50,845 bases of DNA, from positions 1-50,845 of the forward strand of contig CALGMA010000041.1 of the NCBI GenBank assembly GCA_937959265.1. The letters run 5' to 3'. Positions 39,062-49,366 of this stretch are shown here, one piece after another. The first letter of the stretch is position 1. Every line of letters begins with the position of its first letter. The DNA is from an uncultured Anaerolineae bacterium. Its GTDB lineage: Bacteria; Chloroflexota; Anaerolineae; J036; Brachytrichaceae. Made by a program: the position numbers and the translations under genes. The notes beneath the pieces are model-generated. The model had not been told where the DNA came from. It made no database searches and was given only the letters and a program-made list of their open reading frames with translations.

Positions 39062-40192
39062 CTAATCATCATCGGTCAACCGATGCCTCACTTCGAACGG
39101 GTCTATAGCGATGGTGTTGTGGGCGTATAGGTCAATCGCGCCGATGTCGGACGAGCGCATCTCCGGTGCGCCGCGGTCGCCGACGCGGACGATGACCGGA
39201 AAGCCCGACCAGTCTTCCTGATCCACCCCCAATCCCTCGTCGGGTTCGGGGGAGAACAACGGCGGCAGGAGCACAGCGACATCAAAGGCGCGCATGTCCG
39301 CGCGCTCGATCAGCGCGCGCAGCACGTCGTGCAGCGCGTCGGCCAGGTCGTCGTCGAGCGCGCGGCCGTAGATCCACGTGTCCTTCGGCCGGTTGGCGGC
39401 CAGATACACGAAGCTGCGCAGCCGGCCGGCGCACAGGCTTAGCCCTACATCGTCGTGCGCGGCCAGCAGGTCGTCGAAGTAGTTCACGCCGTATTGTGCG
39501 TGGTAGGCCAGCGCCGCGCGGCGCAACATCTCCACTTTGGCGTAGTGCATGCCGCGCCCCAACCCCATCTGCGCGTGTGCATGTGGGATCGAAGCACCGC
39601 CCTTCGGCCCACCGTTCCACATCCACACGAAATAGCGCGCCCGTGGATCGTGCCGGTGCGCTCGCCGCGCCCACGCCAGCGATGCGCGGAAGTAGTCGCG
39701 CAGGTGGGCGCGGGTGAAGGCCAGCGGATCTGGCTCGTCGAAGATCAGCACGGCGCACTGGCCCTCCCAGCGCGCCACGTTGCTGGCAGTGATGCAGTGC
39801 TCACCGCGCACCCGGCCGAAGACGTCCTCGGTGGTCATGCGCGGAGGATCGGCGAAGGGGTCTTCGATGGGCGATTGCCGATTGCCGATTGCCGATTGGC
39901 GCTCTGCATTCTGCGTGCGGTGTTCCGCATCGTCATACAGCGTCACCGGCCGCCAGCGGCGCAGCGGGTTGAACAGCGCGCCGTCGAAGGTGACCCGGTT
40001 GGTCACGCGCACCACGGTCTGACGCTCCACGGCGGCCACCGAGCCGAACTGCGACTCGACCCACGCGCGCATCGCCTGGGGGACGCGGCATTCGCCGGCG
40101 ACGCGATCCACGCGGAAGATGCGCTCAAAGCGCGCGCGGCGCTCGGCCGGCAGCGCGGCGATCAACTCCGGCAGGTCAACGATGGTGGGCAT
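39062..40192 (-). CDS. HIT-superfamily/GalT-like nucleotidyltransferase
   Basis: 376 residues. The catalytic motif of the GalT/HIT superfamily is GGASIPHAHAQMGLG (His-x-His-x-Gln), preceded by YFVWMWNGGPKGG. The N-terminal VTNRVTFDGALFNPLRRWRP recalls galactose-1-phosphate uridylyltransferase-like families, whose canonical members transfer UMP between sugar phosphates. Zinc-binding cysteines of classical GalT are not seen, so I do not assign the substrate. A low-complexity loop at about residues 92-110 (HRTQNAERQSAIGNRQSP) is encoded by a heptanucleotide tandem repeat. It is separated by 37 nt from the start of ndh downstream. Confidence 0.8.
   Translation of the reverse strand: MPTIVDLPELIAALPAERRARFERIFRVDRVAGECRVPQAMRAWVESQFGSVAAVERQTVVRVTNRVTFDGALFNPLRRWRPVTLYDDAEHRTQNAERQSAIGNRQSPIEDPFADPPRMTTEDVFGRVRGEHCITASNVARWEGQCAVLIFDEPDPLAFTRAHLRDYFRASLAWARRAHRHDPRARYFVWMWNGGPKGGASIPHAHAQMGLGRGMHYAKVEMLRRAALAYHAQYGVNYFDDLLAAHDDVGLSLCAGRLRSFVYLAANRPKDTWIYGRALDDDLADALHDVLRALIERADMRAFDVAVLLPPLFSPEPDEGLGVDQEDWSGFPVIVRVGDRGAPEMRSSDIGAIDLYAHNTIAIDPFEVRHRLTDDD
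39872..39899. repeat. Heptanucleotide tandem repeat (CGATTGC)4 inside the GalT-like gene
   Basis: Four consecutive 7-bp units, CGATTGC three times and a last CGATTGG, encode the loop SAIGNRQS on the minus strand. Because 7 is not a multiple of 3, gain or loss of one unit would shift the frame of the gene. Confidence 0.85.
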
Positions 40193-40198
40193 GCGCGA

Positions 40199-42025
40199 TC
40201 AACACAGCAGCGCCCGCAATGCTTCTGCTGCTGAGGCCAGATCGGGATTCAGGCGCGCCACGCGATCAAGCCACTGTAGTGCATTGGCCTTGTCTTCGTC
40301 GCTCATCTCTGGCAGTGCTGCCGCCAGCGTCTCTCGCGCACGATCGGCCCTGCCGAGCCCTAACTGGGCCAACGCCAACCCATAGCGCCATTCGTCGTCG
40401 GCTGCGGCGACGACTTCGAAGTGCTCGACCGCTTCTGCAAACCGACCACGCGCCAGTGCTAGCCAGCCTTGCCGCCCGCGCGTGTAGGGGTGATCCGGTT
40501 CGAGTTCGACCGCGCGCGCCACGTCGGCCTCAGCTGCATCGGTGCGCCCCAGGTCGAGCAGGACTTTGGCGCGGTTGCGATACAGCAGCGCTGCATTTGG
40601 CTCACATGCGATCGCGCGGGAATAAGCGGCGATCGCCTCGTCGTCGCGCTTGAGCGATTCGAGCGCGTTGCCCAGGCTGTTCCACGCCCAGGCATCCTGC
40701 GGGTTCAATGTTGTCGCTGCCTGCAGATCGTCCAGCGCGTCGGCGTAGCGCTTCTGCGCGTAGCGCGCGTCGCCGCGCTGCTTGCGCAGCTCGGCATCCT
40801 TCGGATGAACGATGATGAGCGCGTCGAGCAGGTTGTCCAGCGCGCCCCAATCCTTCGCCATCTCGCAGACTTTGGCCGGCAGGTCAAGCGCTTGGCCGCG
40901 CAGCCGGCGGTCCTGGATTGCATCGGCCAACCGAGCTGATGCAGCCAGGTGCGCCATTGCGTCTTCGGTCTGTTCCAGCGCTAACTGTGCAAGCGCAACC
41001 CGGATGAGGTTGTGGCTCTGGCTGTAACGAGCTTGGATCTGTTCGTAGATCGCCTGAGCTGCGGCATATCGGCTCAAGGCGGCCTCGGGTTCACCCGCTG
41101 CCATGCGTTCATCCCCAAAGCCCTGCAGCGTGTTTGCCTCGCCCAGGCGATCCCCGATCGCGCGGTAGATCGGCAGCGCCGCCTCGTAGCTTGCCCGCGC
41201 CGCGGCCAGATCGGCCTCCCGCAACCCCAGGTCGCCCAACGCTTGCAGCGTGTTTGCCCGGTCTGCCGGCCGGTCGAGTTGCTCGGACAACTTCAGCGCG
41301 GCCAGCGCGTGTCGTTTGGCCTCGGCGGTGCGGTTACTGAAATAAAGCAGATCAGAGAGGCGCGCATGCAGGTCGAACAGGGTGCGGGCAGGTGTGGCCG
41401 GGTCAGCCTCGTAATCCATCAGCAGCCCCTCGTACAGGCGCAACTTGCGCTCCCTGTTCTCGCGGTCAATCGCCCAGGCCTGTGTGTCTGGCGCGGTTTG
41501 CCACGCCGCGTCGCGCATGTGCTGAGCCAGCTCGGGATGTGCGACCGTGAAATCGAACACGCCGCTGCGCTGCGACCAGAAGTGCGGTGCGCCGCGCGCC
41601 ATCTCCCCCAGAAAGGCCGGGGTGACCCAGAACACCAGACCATGTGGCTGGCGCACCAGCCGTTCGCGGTTGTAGTCCAGCGACTTCAGGGTAGCGGCAT
41701 CGGCCTTGTCGAGGCCGAAGAAGAACACGACAGCGCGCTCGCGGCGCTGCTCGTCGGTGAGCCGGTCGAGGTAGCTAAACGGATACGGGTCGTGCGGCGA
41801 ATACGTCCACTCGAAGGCCGGCAGCGGGGCCACCAGTTGGCGCAGGGCGCTGACGACCTGCTCGCGGGCGGCGGCGCTGTTGTATACGGCGATGGCGAAG
41901 CAGCCATCCGCCGCGTAGCGCAGCAGGACGGCTAGGTTGGCGAAGTCGTCGCGCGCCAGCGCTTCGGGCAGCGCGCCGTGCAACAGATCCAGTTCGCTGG
42001 AGGTTGTGCCTGCCTCGGTTGTCAT
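40199..42025 (-). CDS. TPR protein, partner of the adjacent P-loop ATPase
   Basis: 608 residues from the ATG at 42025, overlapping the ATPase stop as ATGA; the frame is open upstream into that gene. The N-terminal 160 residues (ALARDDFANLAVLLRYAADGCFAIAVYN, then VVFFFGLDKADAATLKSLDYNRERLVRQPHGLVFWVTPAFLG and APHFWSQRSGVFDF) look like a degenerate ATPase module with no P-loop, of a type common in bacterial ATPase/TPR proteins. About ten TPRs follow at residues 200-600 (for example ADRANTLQALGDLGLREADL and NPQDAWAWNSLGNALESLKRDDEAI). It is likely a sensor or scaffold working with the ATPase; function unknown. Confidence 0.87.
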   Translation of the reverse strand: MTTEAGTTSSELDLLHGALPEALARDDFANLAVLLRYAADGCFAIAVYNSAAAREQVVSALRQLVAPLPAFEWTYSPHDPYPFSYLDRLTDEQRRERAVVFFFGLDKADAATLKSLDYNRERLVRQPHGLVFWVTPAFLGEMARGAPHFWSQRSGVFDFTVAHPELAQHMRDAAWQTAPDTQAWAIDRENRERKLRLYEGLLMDYEADPATPARTLFDLHARLSDLLYFSNRTAEAKRHALAALKLSEQLDRPADRANTLQALGDLGLREADLAAARASYEAALPIYRAIGDRLGEANTLQGFGDERMAAGEPEAALSRYAAAQAIYEQIQARYSQSHNLIRVALAQLALEQTEDAMAHLAASARLADAIQDRRLRGQALDLPAKVCEMAKDWGALDNLLDALIIVHPKDAELRKQRGDARYAQKRYADALDDLQAATTLNPQDAWAWNSLGNALESLKRDDEAIAAYSRAIACEPNAALLYRNRAKVLLDLGRTDAAEADVARAVELEPDHPYTRGRQGWLALARGRFAEAVEHFEVVAAADDEWRYGLALAQLGLGRADRARETLAAALPEMSDEDKANALQWLDRVARLNPDLASAAEALRALLC

Positions 42026-43332
42026 TTCGTGTTGGCCTGCAGGACGAACCCCGGCACGCGCTCTTGCACCAGCGGCAACACGACCGGGTGCACGTCGCAC
42101 CAGGTTTCGCCGTTTTCATATTCCAGCAGCGCGCGCATCTGCAACAACGTCTGCAGCGATTCATCGCTGCTCAGGCGCTTGTCGTGGTAGCGCGCGGCCA
42201 AGATCGGATAATCCTCCGTCGTCAAGGCGGCCACGAAGTCCTTGCGCAGATCGGAGATGGCGCGGTCGGCGTCGCGGTCCTCGATCCGGCTTGCGCCGCG
42301 CGCGTAGGCGTTCACGGCGGCGTTCTGGGCAAGGCCGATCAACATGCGCATCACGCCGCCGCTGGCCTGGATGATTGCCTCTCGCGCTGCGGGCGCGATC
42401 AGCGTCGAATCCATCCGCCGGGCGATAGCCTGGTCGAGCACGCGCCGGCCGGCTTCGTCCGGCGAGCCGTCGCGCTGGAACAGCGGCAGATTCGGCATGC
42501 GGCTGCACTTGAAATAGCGATCCACCTCATTGAACTTGGCGTTGTAGCGCAGCGCGATCGGGAAGGTGTAAATGACCGAAGCGTTGAAGGCGGTGAGCGA
42601 TTGCGGGTGGTCGAAGAACAGCTCGCCCGCGCGGCCGGGGTCGGGCTTGTCGGTGTCCTCGATCACGATCAGCACCGGCGTGCGGTAGCGGTGCTGAATC
42701 TCGGCGCTGAGCAGGTTGGCCTTCTCGATCACCTCGGACAGGCGGTTCTGCATGCATTCACGGATCTGCCGGCGGGTGTGCGGCTCGTTCTTGAAGCGCG
42801 CCTCGAATTCGAGCGCCAGCCCCTGCACGATGGGCGGCACGCCGACCTTAACGCCGACCTCGGCCGGTTGCGCCAGCCGGCGATAGGGCAGATCGCCGAA
42901 GATGACCTTGTCAATGACTTGCTTGATTTGTTCCCAGACGCCCTCGACGATCTGCGCCGGCGCGCGGCGGATCAACTTCTCGTCCGACGCAGTGCGAAAG
43001 AGCGCCATGGCCGCGATCAGGATGACATCCACGTAGGTCAGATCGGTCGGCGGGATGATGTCGCCGGTGCGCACCTTGACAACGAAATAGCGATCGCCTA
43101 GCTCTTCGATCAGTTTGTTCAGCTCGGTGGATTTGCCGCTGCCGCTGTGGCCGGTGAACAGCATGCTGACCGGCTCACCTTCCGCCACATCCAGGAAGAT
43201 GCGCATTCTCTGGCGGGCATCGCTGCCTCGGTCGGCGTAATAAGCGTGCAGCGCCTCGCCCTCGAGCGGGCGCTGTGGGTTGAAAATGCGGATGGCTTCG
43301 CGCAGGTCACGCGCCGGGCCGAGCGTCGTCAT
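42022..43332 (-). CDS. P-loop (STAND/AAA-like) ATPase
   Basis: 436 residues. Walker A is TGHSGSGKSTELNKL at about residues 60-72, Walker B is VLIVIEDTDKPD at about 220, and a helical sensor region follows (GGVMRMLIGLAQNAAVNAYARG). The C-terminal HVVLPLVQERVPGF-type segment resembles winged-helix or effector tails. An ATP-driven switch that relays a signal to the TPR protein encoded 4 nt inside its stop codon is the likely role. Similar ATPase-TPR pairs are common in Chloroflexota and cyanobacteria in signalling and defence contexts, but no effector (nuclease, protease, toxin) is fused here. Confidence 0.85.
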   Translation of the reverse strand: MTTLGPARDLREAIRIFNPQRPLEGEALHAYYADRGSDARQRMRIFLDVAEGEPVSMLFTGHSGSGKSTELNKLIEELGDRYFVVKVRTGDIIPPTDLTYVDVILIAAMALFRTASDEKLIRRAPAQIVEGVWEQIKQVIDKVIFGDLPYRRLAQPAEVGVKVGVPPIVQGLALEFEARFKNEPHTRRQIRECMQNRLSEVIEKANLLSAEIQHRYRTPVLIVIEDTDKPDPGRAGELFFDHPQSLTAFNASVIYTFPIALRYNAKFNEVDRYFKCSRMPNLPLFQRDGSPDEAGRRVLDQAIARRMDSTLIAPAAREAIIQASGGVMRMLIGLAQNAAVNAYARGASRIEDRDADRAISDLRKDFVAALTTEDYPILAARYHDKRLSSDESLQTLLQMRALLEYENGETWCDVHPVVLPLVQERVPGFVLQANTK

Positions 43333-43340
43333 ACACAGAT

Positions 43341-43369
43341 ATTGTAGTCGCGCAGCGCGAGCGTAGCGA
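43341..43369 (-). promoter_or_regulatory. Candidate promoter for the ATPase gene, giving a nearly leaderless mRNA
   Basis: The minus strand has TACAAT at 43346-43341, ending 8 nt before the ATG at 43332, with TCGCTA at a 17-nt spacing as a poor -35. If real, the transcript starts almost at the ATG. Weak call. Confidence 0.35.
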
Positions 43370-43376
43370 GTGATTC

Positions 43377-43409
43377 AGCGCCCAACGCGCTGCGAGCGCG
43401 TTGGGCGCT
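43377..43409. repeat. 14-bp perfect inverted repeat (hairpin) upstream of enolase
   Basis: AGCGCCCAACGCGC and its complement GCGCGTTGGGCGCT enclose the loop TGCGA. There is no U-tract. It is the first of three perfect inverted repeats in the 400-nt gap between the divergent ATPase and enolase genes (the others are 43453-43472 and 43501-43528). No further gene is seen in this gap; a TAAAAT box at 43660 is the only hint of an enolase promoter. Confidence 0.75.
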
Positions 43410-43441
43410 GCCGGGTGCATTCGCCAACGGGGAACATGTAA

Positions 43442-45010
<1,569 letters not shown>

Positions 45011-45028
45011 TTCTGGGAGGGAGCAGCA

Positions 45029-45469
45029 ATGCAGGTGCGCCGTTGGGTGACGCTCTGCGGGTTGGCGATCGCGTTGGTCGCGTGCGGCGCCGGCGATGGG
45101 CCGCCGCCGATCGCGACGATCAGCCCGCACATCACCACGCTGAGCGAGCCATCGGTCGAGGTGGAGTCGCAATCTCGAGTGAGCGGGCCGATCACGTTCA
45201 TAGACTTCTACGCGGAGTGGTGCACGGTATGCAAGCAAACCACGCCGCTTGTGCACCGGCTGCGCGAGGAGTTCAAGGACGAGGTGATCTTCGTGTCGTA
45301 TGATGTGGACGCGCCGGCCAGCCGGGACATCGTCCGGCAGTACCGCGTCGTCGGCGTGCCGACTTTTGTCATCCTCGACGGCAAGCAGGAGGTCATCAGC
45401 CGCTTCAGCGGCGGCTTCGGTTACGCCGACATGAAACAGAAGCTGGAGCGCTACACGGGCAAGGACTAA
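45029..45469 (+). CDS. Thioredoxin-like lipoprotein
   Basis: 146 residues. A lipoprotein signal ends in LVAC with Cys19, then a short linker. The thioredoxin fold follows with the active site DFYAEWCTVCKQTTPL (CxxC), cis-Pro in GVPTFVILDG, and a C-terminal helix. It probably reduces or isomerises disulfides outside the membrane, attached by the lipid. GGGAGGGAG lies ahead of the ATG. It follows enolase by 18 nt and precedes an L,D-transpeptidase gene, which is also an envelope protein. Confidence 0.93.
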   Translation: MQVRRWVTLCGLAIALVACGAGDGPPPIATISPHITTLSEPSVEVESQSRVSGPITFIDFYAEWCTVCKQTTPLVHRLREEFKDEVIFVSYDVDAPASRDIVRQYRVVGVPTFVILDGKQEVISRFSGGFGYADMKQKLERYTGKD

Positions 45470-45512
45470 CCAAGGGGCTGTGCCAACCCTCGACTCGCCG
45501 CGCTGAAGCGCC

Positions 45513-46649
45513 ATGAGGCTTTCACGACGCACGCTGATCAAACTCAGTTCGCTCGGCTTAACGCGCGCGTTGCTGGCGCCGCTGCCGCCGGCGGACTTCT
45601 ACACCGATGGCGAACGGGCGCGGCCGGTCACGCGCCGGCCGGCAGTCGCCTTCGCGCGCTCACTGCAATTCGGCGCCCTTATTCGCAGCGAGCCGGATTT
45701 GCGCGCACCCAAAGTGGGCACACTCCGGCGGGACGATGTGCTGCCGATCTACGCCGAGCTACAAACCGAATCCGGCCCGCCCCACAACAAGCTTTGGTAC
45801 GAAGTCGAGGGGGGCTATCTACACTCGGCGCTGGCACACCCGGTGCGCTGGCAGTTGAATCAGCCGGTGACCGATGCCGGCGAGCACGGCTTCTGGGCTG
45901 AGGTGACCGTACCGTTCGTGGATGCGCGTATCGCGCCATCGGTGAAAGCTACGCCCACGAAGTATCGTTACTACGGCGGCACAGTCTACAGAGTCATCCA
46001 GGTCGTTAAGTCTCAGGATGCTCCCGAGGATGTCCAGGCGCTGCCGCTGCCGTTCAGCGGCAGCACCGCGTGGTGGTATCGCATCGAAGACGAGAGCTTC
46101 CCCGGGCTGTACCTCGTACCAGCATCGCACCTGCGCCCGATCGCTCAGGCAGAGTTTGCGCCGCTTTCGCCAGACGTGGACCCGCGTGAAAAGAAGATCG
46201 TCGTGAAGCTGCGCGAGCAGCGCCTGTACGCCTACGAGGGCAAGCGCGAAGTGTTCACCTGCCGCATCGCTTCAGGCACATACTTCAAGGATAAAGAGAC
46301 CGGGGAACTGAAGGACTACACCACCACGCCCGGCATGTGGTACATCTTCCACAAGACACCCACCCAGCACATGTATGGCGGTGCGGTCGGCGATGACGAG
46401 TCGTTCGACCTGCCCGGCATCCCCTGGGTAAGCTACTTCACCCGCAGCGGCATCGCCGTACACGGCACTTACTGGCACAACGACTACGGCGTGCCGCGCA
46501 GCCATGGTTGCGTCAACGTGCGCTCGGAGGACTCGAAATGGGTCTGGCGCTGGACGCTGCCGCCGAACGACTACAAGGAGCGCTATGCCACGCTGCCGGT
46601 CAAAGAACGCCAGAACCCGGCGCGCGGCACGACCGTGATCGTCGAATGA
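45513..46649 (+). CDS. L,D-transpeptidase (YkuD family) with N-terminal signal
   Basis: 378 residues. The N-terminus MRLSRRTLIKLSSLGLTRALL is signal-like with a twin-arginine character. Residues 45-225 contain SH3b-like and linker regions (DVLPIYAELQTESG, TYRYYGGTVYRVI). The YkuD catalytic domain begins at about 230 (KKIVVKLREQRLYAYEGKREVF) with the active-site motif HGTYWHNDYGVPRSHGCVNV, in which the Cys is the nucleophile and the Hs are general bases. It makes 3-3 peptidoglycan cross-links or attaches proteins. The preceding thioredoxin lipoprotein could keep the Cys reduced, a plausible but untested link. Confidence 0.94.
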   Translation: MRLSRRTLIKLSSLGLTRALLAPLPPADFYTDGERARPVTRRPAVAFARSLQFGALIRSEPDLRAPKVGTLRRDDVLPIYAELQTESGPPHNKLWYEVEGGYLHSALAHPVRWQLNQPVTDAGEHGFWAEVTVPFVDARIAPSVKATPTKYRYYGGTVYRVIQVVKSQDAPEDVQALPLPFSGSTAWWYRIEDESFPGLYLVPASHLRPIAQAEFAPLSPDVDPREKKIVVKLREQRLYAYEGKREVFTCRIASGTYFKDKETGELKDYTTTPGMWYIFHKTPTQHMYGGAVGDDESFDLPGIPWVSYFTRSGIAVHGTYWHNDYGVPRSHGCVNVRSEDSKWVWRWTLPPNDYKERYATLPVKERQNPARGTTVIVE

Positions 46650-46652
46650 GCC

Positions 46653-47669
46653 ATGATTGATATTGCCCAACTCCCTATGCGCGTCGCCATCGGCCAGGTG
46701 AACGAGCTGAGCGACGAGTTCCTCAACTTCGCCCGCCAAATGGGGCTGCAGGACGTGCAGATGAACCTCTACAACCTGCCACCGGATATGAAGGACACCG
46801 GCCGGCTCGAGTTCCAGGACCTGCTGCGGCTGCGCAGCCGAGCCGAAGATCGCGGCCTTCGTCTGATCGCCATCGAGAACGTGCCGATCCGCTTCTACGA
46901 CAAGATCATGCTGGGCCAAGAGGGCCGCGAGCGCCAGCTTGAGAACATGCAGGAGACGATTCGCAACCTGGGCCGGGCCGGCATCCCCATCTTCGGCTAC
47001 CACTTCATCGTCACCGGCGTGTGGCGCACCGGCTGGGACACGCCCATCCGCGGCGGCGCCATCAGTAACAGCTTCAAACTGGCGCTGGCGGAGCGGGCGC
47101 CGCTTGCCTTCGACCGCGAATATCACGAGGAGGAGATGTGGGCCAACTATCACTGGTACATGGAGCGCATCCTGCCGGTAGCCGAGGAATACAACGTGCG
47201 CATGGCGCTGCACCCCGATGACCCGCCCGTGCCCAAGCTGGGCGGTGTGTCGCGCCTGTTCCGCAACTTCGAGAACTTCAAGCGCGCGATGACGGCGCAC
47301 CCCAGTCCGATGCACGGCCTGGACTACTGCCACGGTTGCTGGAGCGAGATGCGCAGCGGTGCCGGCGTGTTGGAGAGCATCGAATACTTTGGCCGGCAGG
47401 GACGCATCTTCTACGTGCACTTCCGCGACGTTCGAGGCGGGTGCGACGACTTCACCGAATGCTTCCTAGGCGAAGGCAACAGCGACTTGTTCCAGGTGAT
47501 GCTGGCGCTCAAACAAGCAGGGTTCAACGGTTTCATGATTGACGACCACGTGCCTGCACTGGTGAACGACTCGCCGTGGCGTCACCGGGGACATGCCTTC
47601 GCTACTGGCTACATGCTCGGTCTGTTACAAGCGGTCAATGCGATTGCCGAGGACAAAGCAACATGGTAA
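46653..47669 (+). CDS. Mannonate dehydratase-like (UxuA) TIM-barrel enzyme
   Basis: 338 residues. The N-terminal MRVAIGQVNELSDEFLNFARQMGLQDVQMN and the ENVPI, YHFIVTGVWRT, MALHPDDPPVPKLGGVSRLFRNFENF, YCHGCWSEM, and FYVHFRDVRG segments match the UxuA family, with the metal ligands in the HPDDPP, DYCHGCWSE and VHFRDV strands. UxuA dehydrates D-mannonate in glucuronate catabolism. The protein is shorter at some loops than the enterobacterial enzyme and lies with PmoA, ThuA and oxidoreductase genes, so a related sugar acid may be the true substrate. Its stop overlaps the next gene by 7 nt. Confidence 0.85.
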   Translation: MIDIAQLPMRVAIGQVNELSDEFLNFARQMGLQDVQMNLYNLPPDMKDTGRLEFQDLLRLRSRAEDRGLRLIAIENVPIRFYDKIMLGQEGRERQLENMQETIRNLGRAGIPIFGYHFIVTGVWRTGWDTPIRGGAISNSFKLALAERAPLAFDREYHEEEMWANYHWYMERILPVAEEYNVRMALHPDDPPVPKLGGVSRLFRNFENFKRAMTAHPSPMHGLDYCHGCWSEMRSGAGVLESIEYFGRQGRIFYVHFRDVRGGCDDFTECFLGEGNSDLFQVMLALKQAGFNGFMIDDHVPALVNDSPWRHRGHAFATGYMLGLLQAVNAIAEDKATW

Positions 47670-48646
47670 CGGGCCAGGAACGCACGAGGTTGTCTCACGC
47701 TCCGCTAGGGCAATCCGCTGTTCAAGTGCATGCGCAAGACGGCAAGTTGCTTGCTGTATATCACTGGGACAAGGAACATCGCCAGCCATTCTTTCATCCT
47801 TTATATTCCTATCGAGGCTCTGAACCACTTACCTGCTTCGCGCCTTGGGACCATCCGTGGCATAAAGGATTGTGGTGGTCTTGGAAGTACATCAACAGAA
47901 TCAATTTCTGGGAGCACCTTGCCCGTGAAGGAGAGGGCGAAGGCCAGAGCATCGTCACCGATCACGATATCTCTGCCCGGCCAGACGGTAGCATCTGCAT
48001 TCAGCAGAAACTAAAGATGCGAAGCATTGCAACCCAAGAAACCTACCTTCTAGAGGATCGTCGCATCACCATCGCACCGAGCCTGCCAGAACTGCCGGAC
48101 TCTTGGTACTTGGACTGGGAAGCTACCACGACCGCTCTGCTGGACTGCGAGCTTTCTGTAACTCCCTATTCAGAGGCTCTATGGGGCGGATATGCTGGTT
48201 TGAACTTCCGCCCCAACCGCTCTATGGGCTGGGGCGAAACGATTCGCAACAGCGAAGGACTCGAAGGACACCCAGCATGCCATGGACAGCGGGCGCGCTG
48301 GGCTGCCTACTGTGGAAGACTGGACGGCGACGAGACGGCTACGCCAACGTCACCGAGCCAGGCCGGCCTCGCCATCCTCGACCATCCGCGCAATCCCAGC
48401 TATCCGACGCCGTTCTATGCTTGGTCAACCGGCGACGACAACCGCAGCTTCGGCTTCCTTGCGGCGGCGCCGCTCATGCACATCGGCCGCCTTGCCCTAT
48501 CCAGTGGAGACCGACTTCAATTCCGTTATCGCGTCATCCTATTTGACGAACCAATACGCAGTGACAAGCTTTCAGAAGCTTGGGAGTCTTTTGCCGCAAC
48601 GGAGACGCAGACCGTAGCAGCGGGATTCACGTGGGCAGCCGACTGA
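47663..48646 (+). CDS. PmoA/DUF6807-family protein
   Basis: 327 residues from the ATG at 47663, which lies in the end of the preceding gene. The segments FFHPLYSYRGSEPLTCFAPWDHPWHKGLWWSWKYINRINFW and GGYAGLNFRPNRS are typical of DUF6807 (PmoA), a beta-sandwich family often found in glycoside-degradation clusters and once misnamed methane oxygenase PmoA. No enzyme activity can be assigned. The first 400 nt use AT-richer codons than neighbours, but no mobile element is seen. Confidence 0.85.
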   Translation: MVTGQERTRLSHAPLGQSAVQVHAQDGKLLAVYHWDKEHRQPFFHPLYSYRGSEPLTCFAPWDHPWHKGLWWSWKYINRINFWEHLAREGEGEGQSIVTDHDISARPDGSICIQQKLKMRSIATQETYLLEDRRITIAPSLPELPDSWYLDWEATTTALLDCELSVTPYSEALWGGYAGLNFRPNRSMGWGETIRNSEGLEGHPACHGQRARWAAYCGRLDGDETATPTSPSQAGLAILDHPRNPSYPTPFYAWSTGDDNRSFGFLAAAPLMHIGRLALSSGDRLQFRYRVILFDEPIRSDKLSEAWESFAATETQTVAAGFTWAAD

Positions 48647-48662
48647 GGGAAAGGCAAACGCG

Positions 48663-49352
48663 ATGAAAAGACCAAAGCTCATCTTCCACGTCGGCGGGCC
48701 AACCTTTCATCCCACCCCCGAACAAGCACACGCCATTCAAGCCTGGTTGGGGCCAGACTTCGACTATGCGATCTACGATGGCGTAGATGCCTTCGAGCAT
48801 CTGGATGACTGCGACTTGCTCGTCATCATGGGCCTGCACTGGACGGGAATGAGCGCTGACTGGAGCGGCCATTTGATCTATCGCCCGATGACCCTCGCCC
48901 ATCAGCGCGCGCTGGAAGCCTACATCGCTTCCGGTCGGCCGGTGCTCTGTCATCACGGTGGCATCGCCAGCTACGACGACTGGCCGCGCTTTGGCGAACT
49001 CATCGGCTTCGCTTGGGTTTGGGGCGTCACGTCGCACTCCGACCTGGGCGAGCATCAAGTGCGCATCCTGCCCACCGGCCATGCCATCGTCGCTGGGGTG
49101 TCCGATTACACCATCCACGATGAGCTGTATTACGACATACGGATCGCACCGAGCATGCAGTGTGCTGTGCACGCGGAGGCAACTTGGCAGGGACGAGCGC
49201 TGCCCATGGTGTTCACGGGTGAGGGCGGACGCATAGCCGGCGCAGGCCGCACAGTTTACCTGGCGAATGGACACGATATGAGAGCATTCGCCTGCCCTGC
49301 AATCAAGCAACTCTGGCACAACGCCGTGCGCTGGTTGTTGCGCGCGACGTGA
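48663..49352 (+). CDS. ThuA-like domain protein
   Basis: 229 residues. The ThuA/class I glutamine amidotransferase-like fold shows in IFHVGGPTFHPTPEQ, DCDLLVIMGLHW, GRPVLCHHGGIASYDDWPRFGELIG, and HDELYYDIRI, where the conserved His and Glu residues lie. ThuA is named from a trehalose utilisation locus; members are now linked to keto-sugar metabolism. It has no signal peptide and is embedded in the catabolic cluster, between the DUF6807 gene and the oxidoreductase gene. Confidence 0.9.
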   Translation: MKRPKLIFHVGGPTFHPTPEQAHAIQAWLGPDFDYAIYDGVDAFEHLDDCDLLVIMGLHWTGMSADWSGHLIYRPMTLAHQRALEAYIASGRPVLCHHGGIASYDDWPRFGELIGFAWVWGVTSHSDLGEHQVRILPTGHAIVAGVSDYTIHDELYYDIRIAPSMQCAVHAEATWQGRALPMVFTGEGGRIAGAGRTVYLANGHDMRAFACPAIKQLWHNAVRWLLRAT

Positions 49353-49366
49353 ATCCTTTTCGACCT

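Noticed and set aside
39062..40192. Classical galactose-1-phosphate uridylyltransferase (galT)
   Set aside because: Only the HAHAQ motif is shared; zinc-binding cysteines and other GalT signatures are not visible and no gal genes adjoin, so the broader superfamily name is used.
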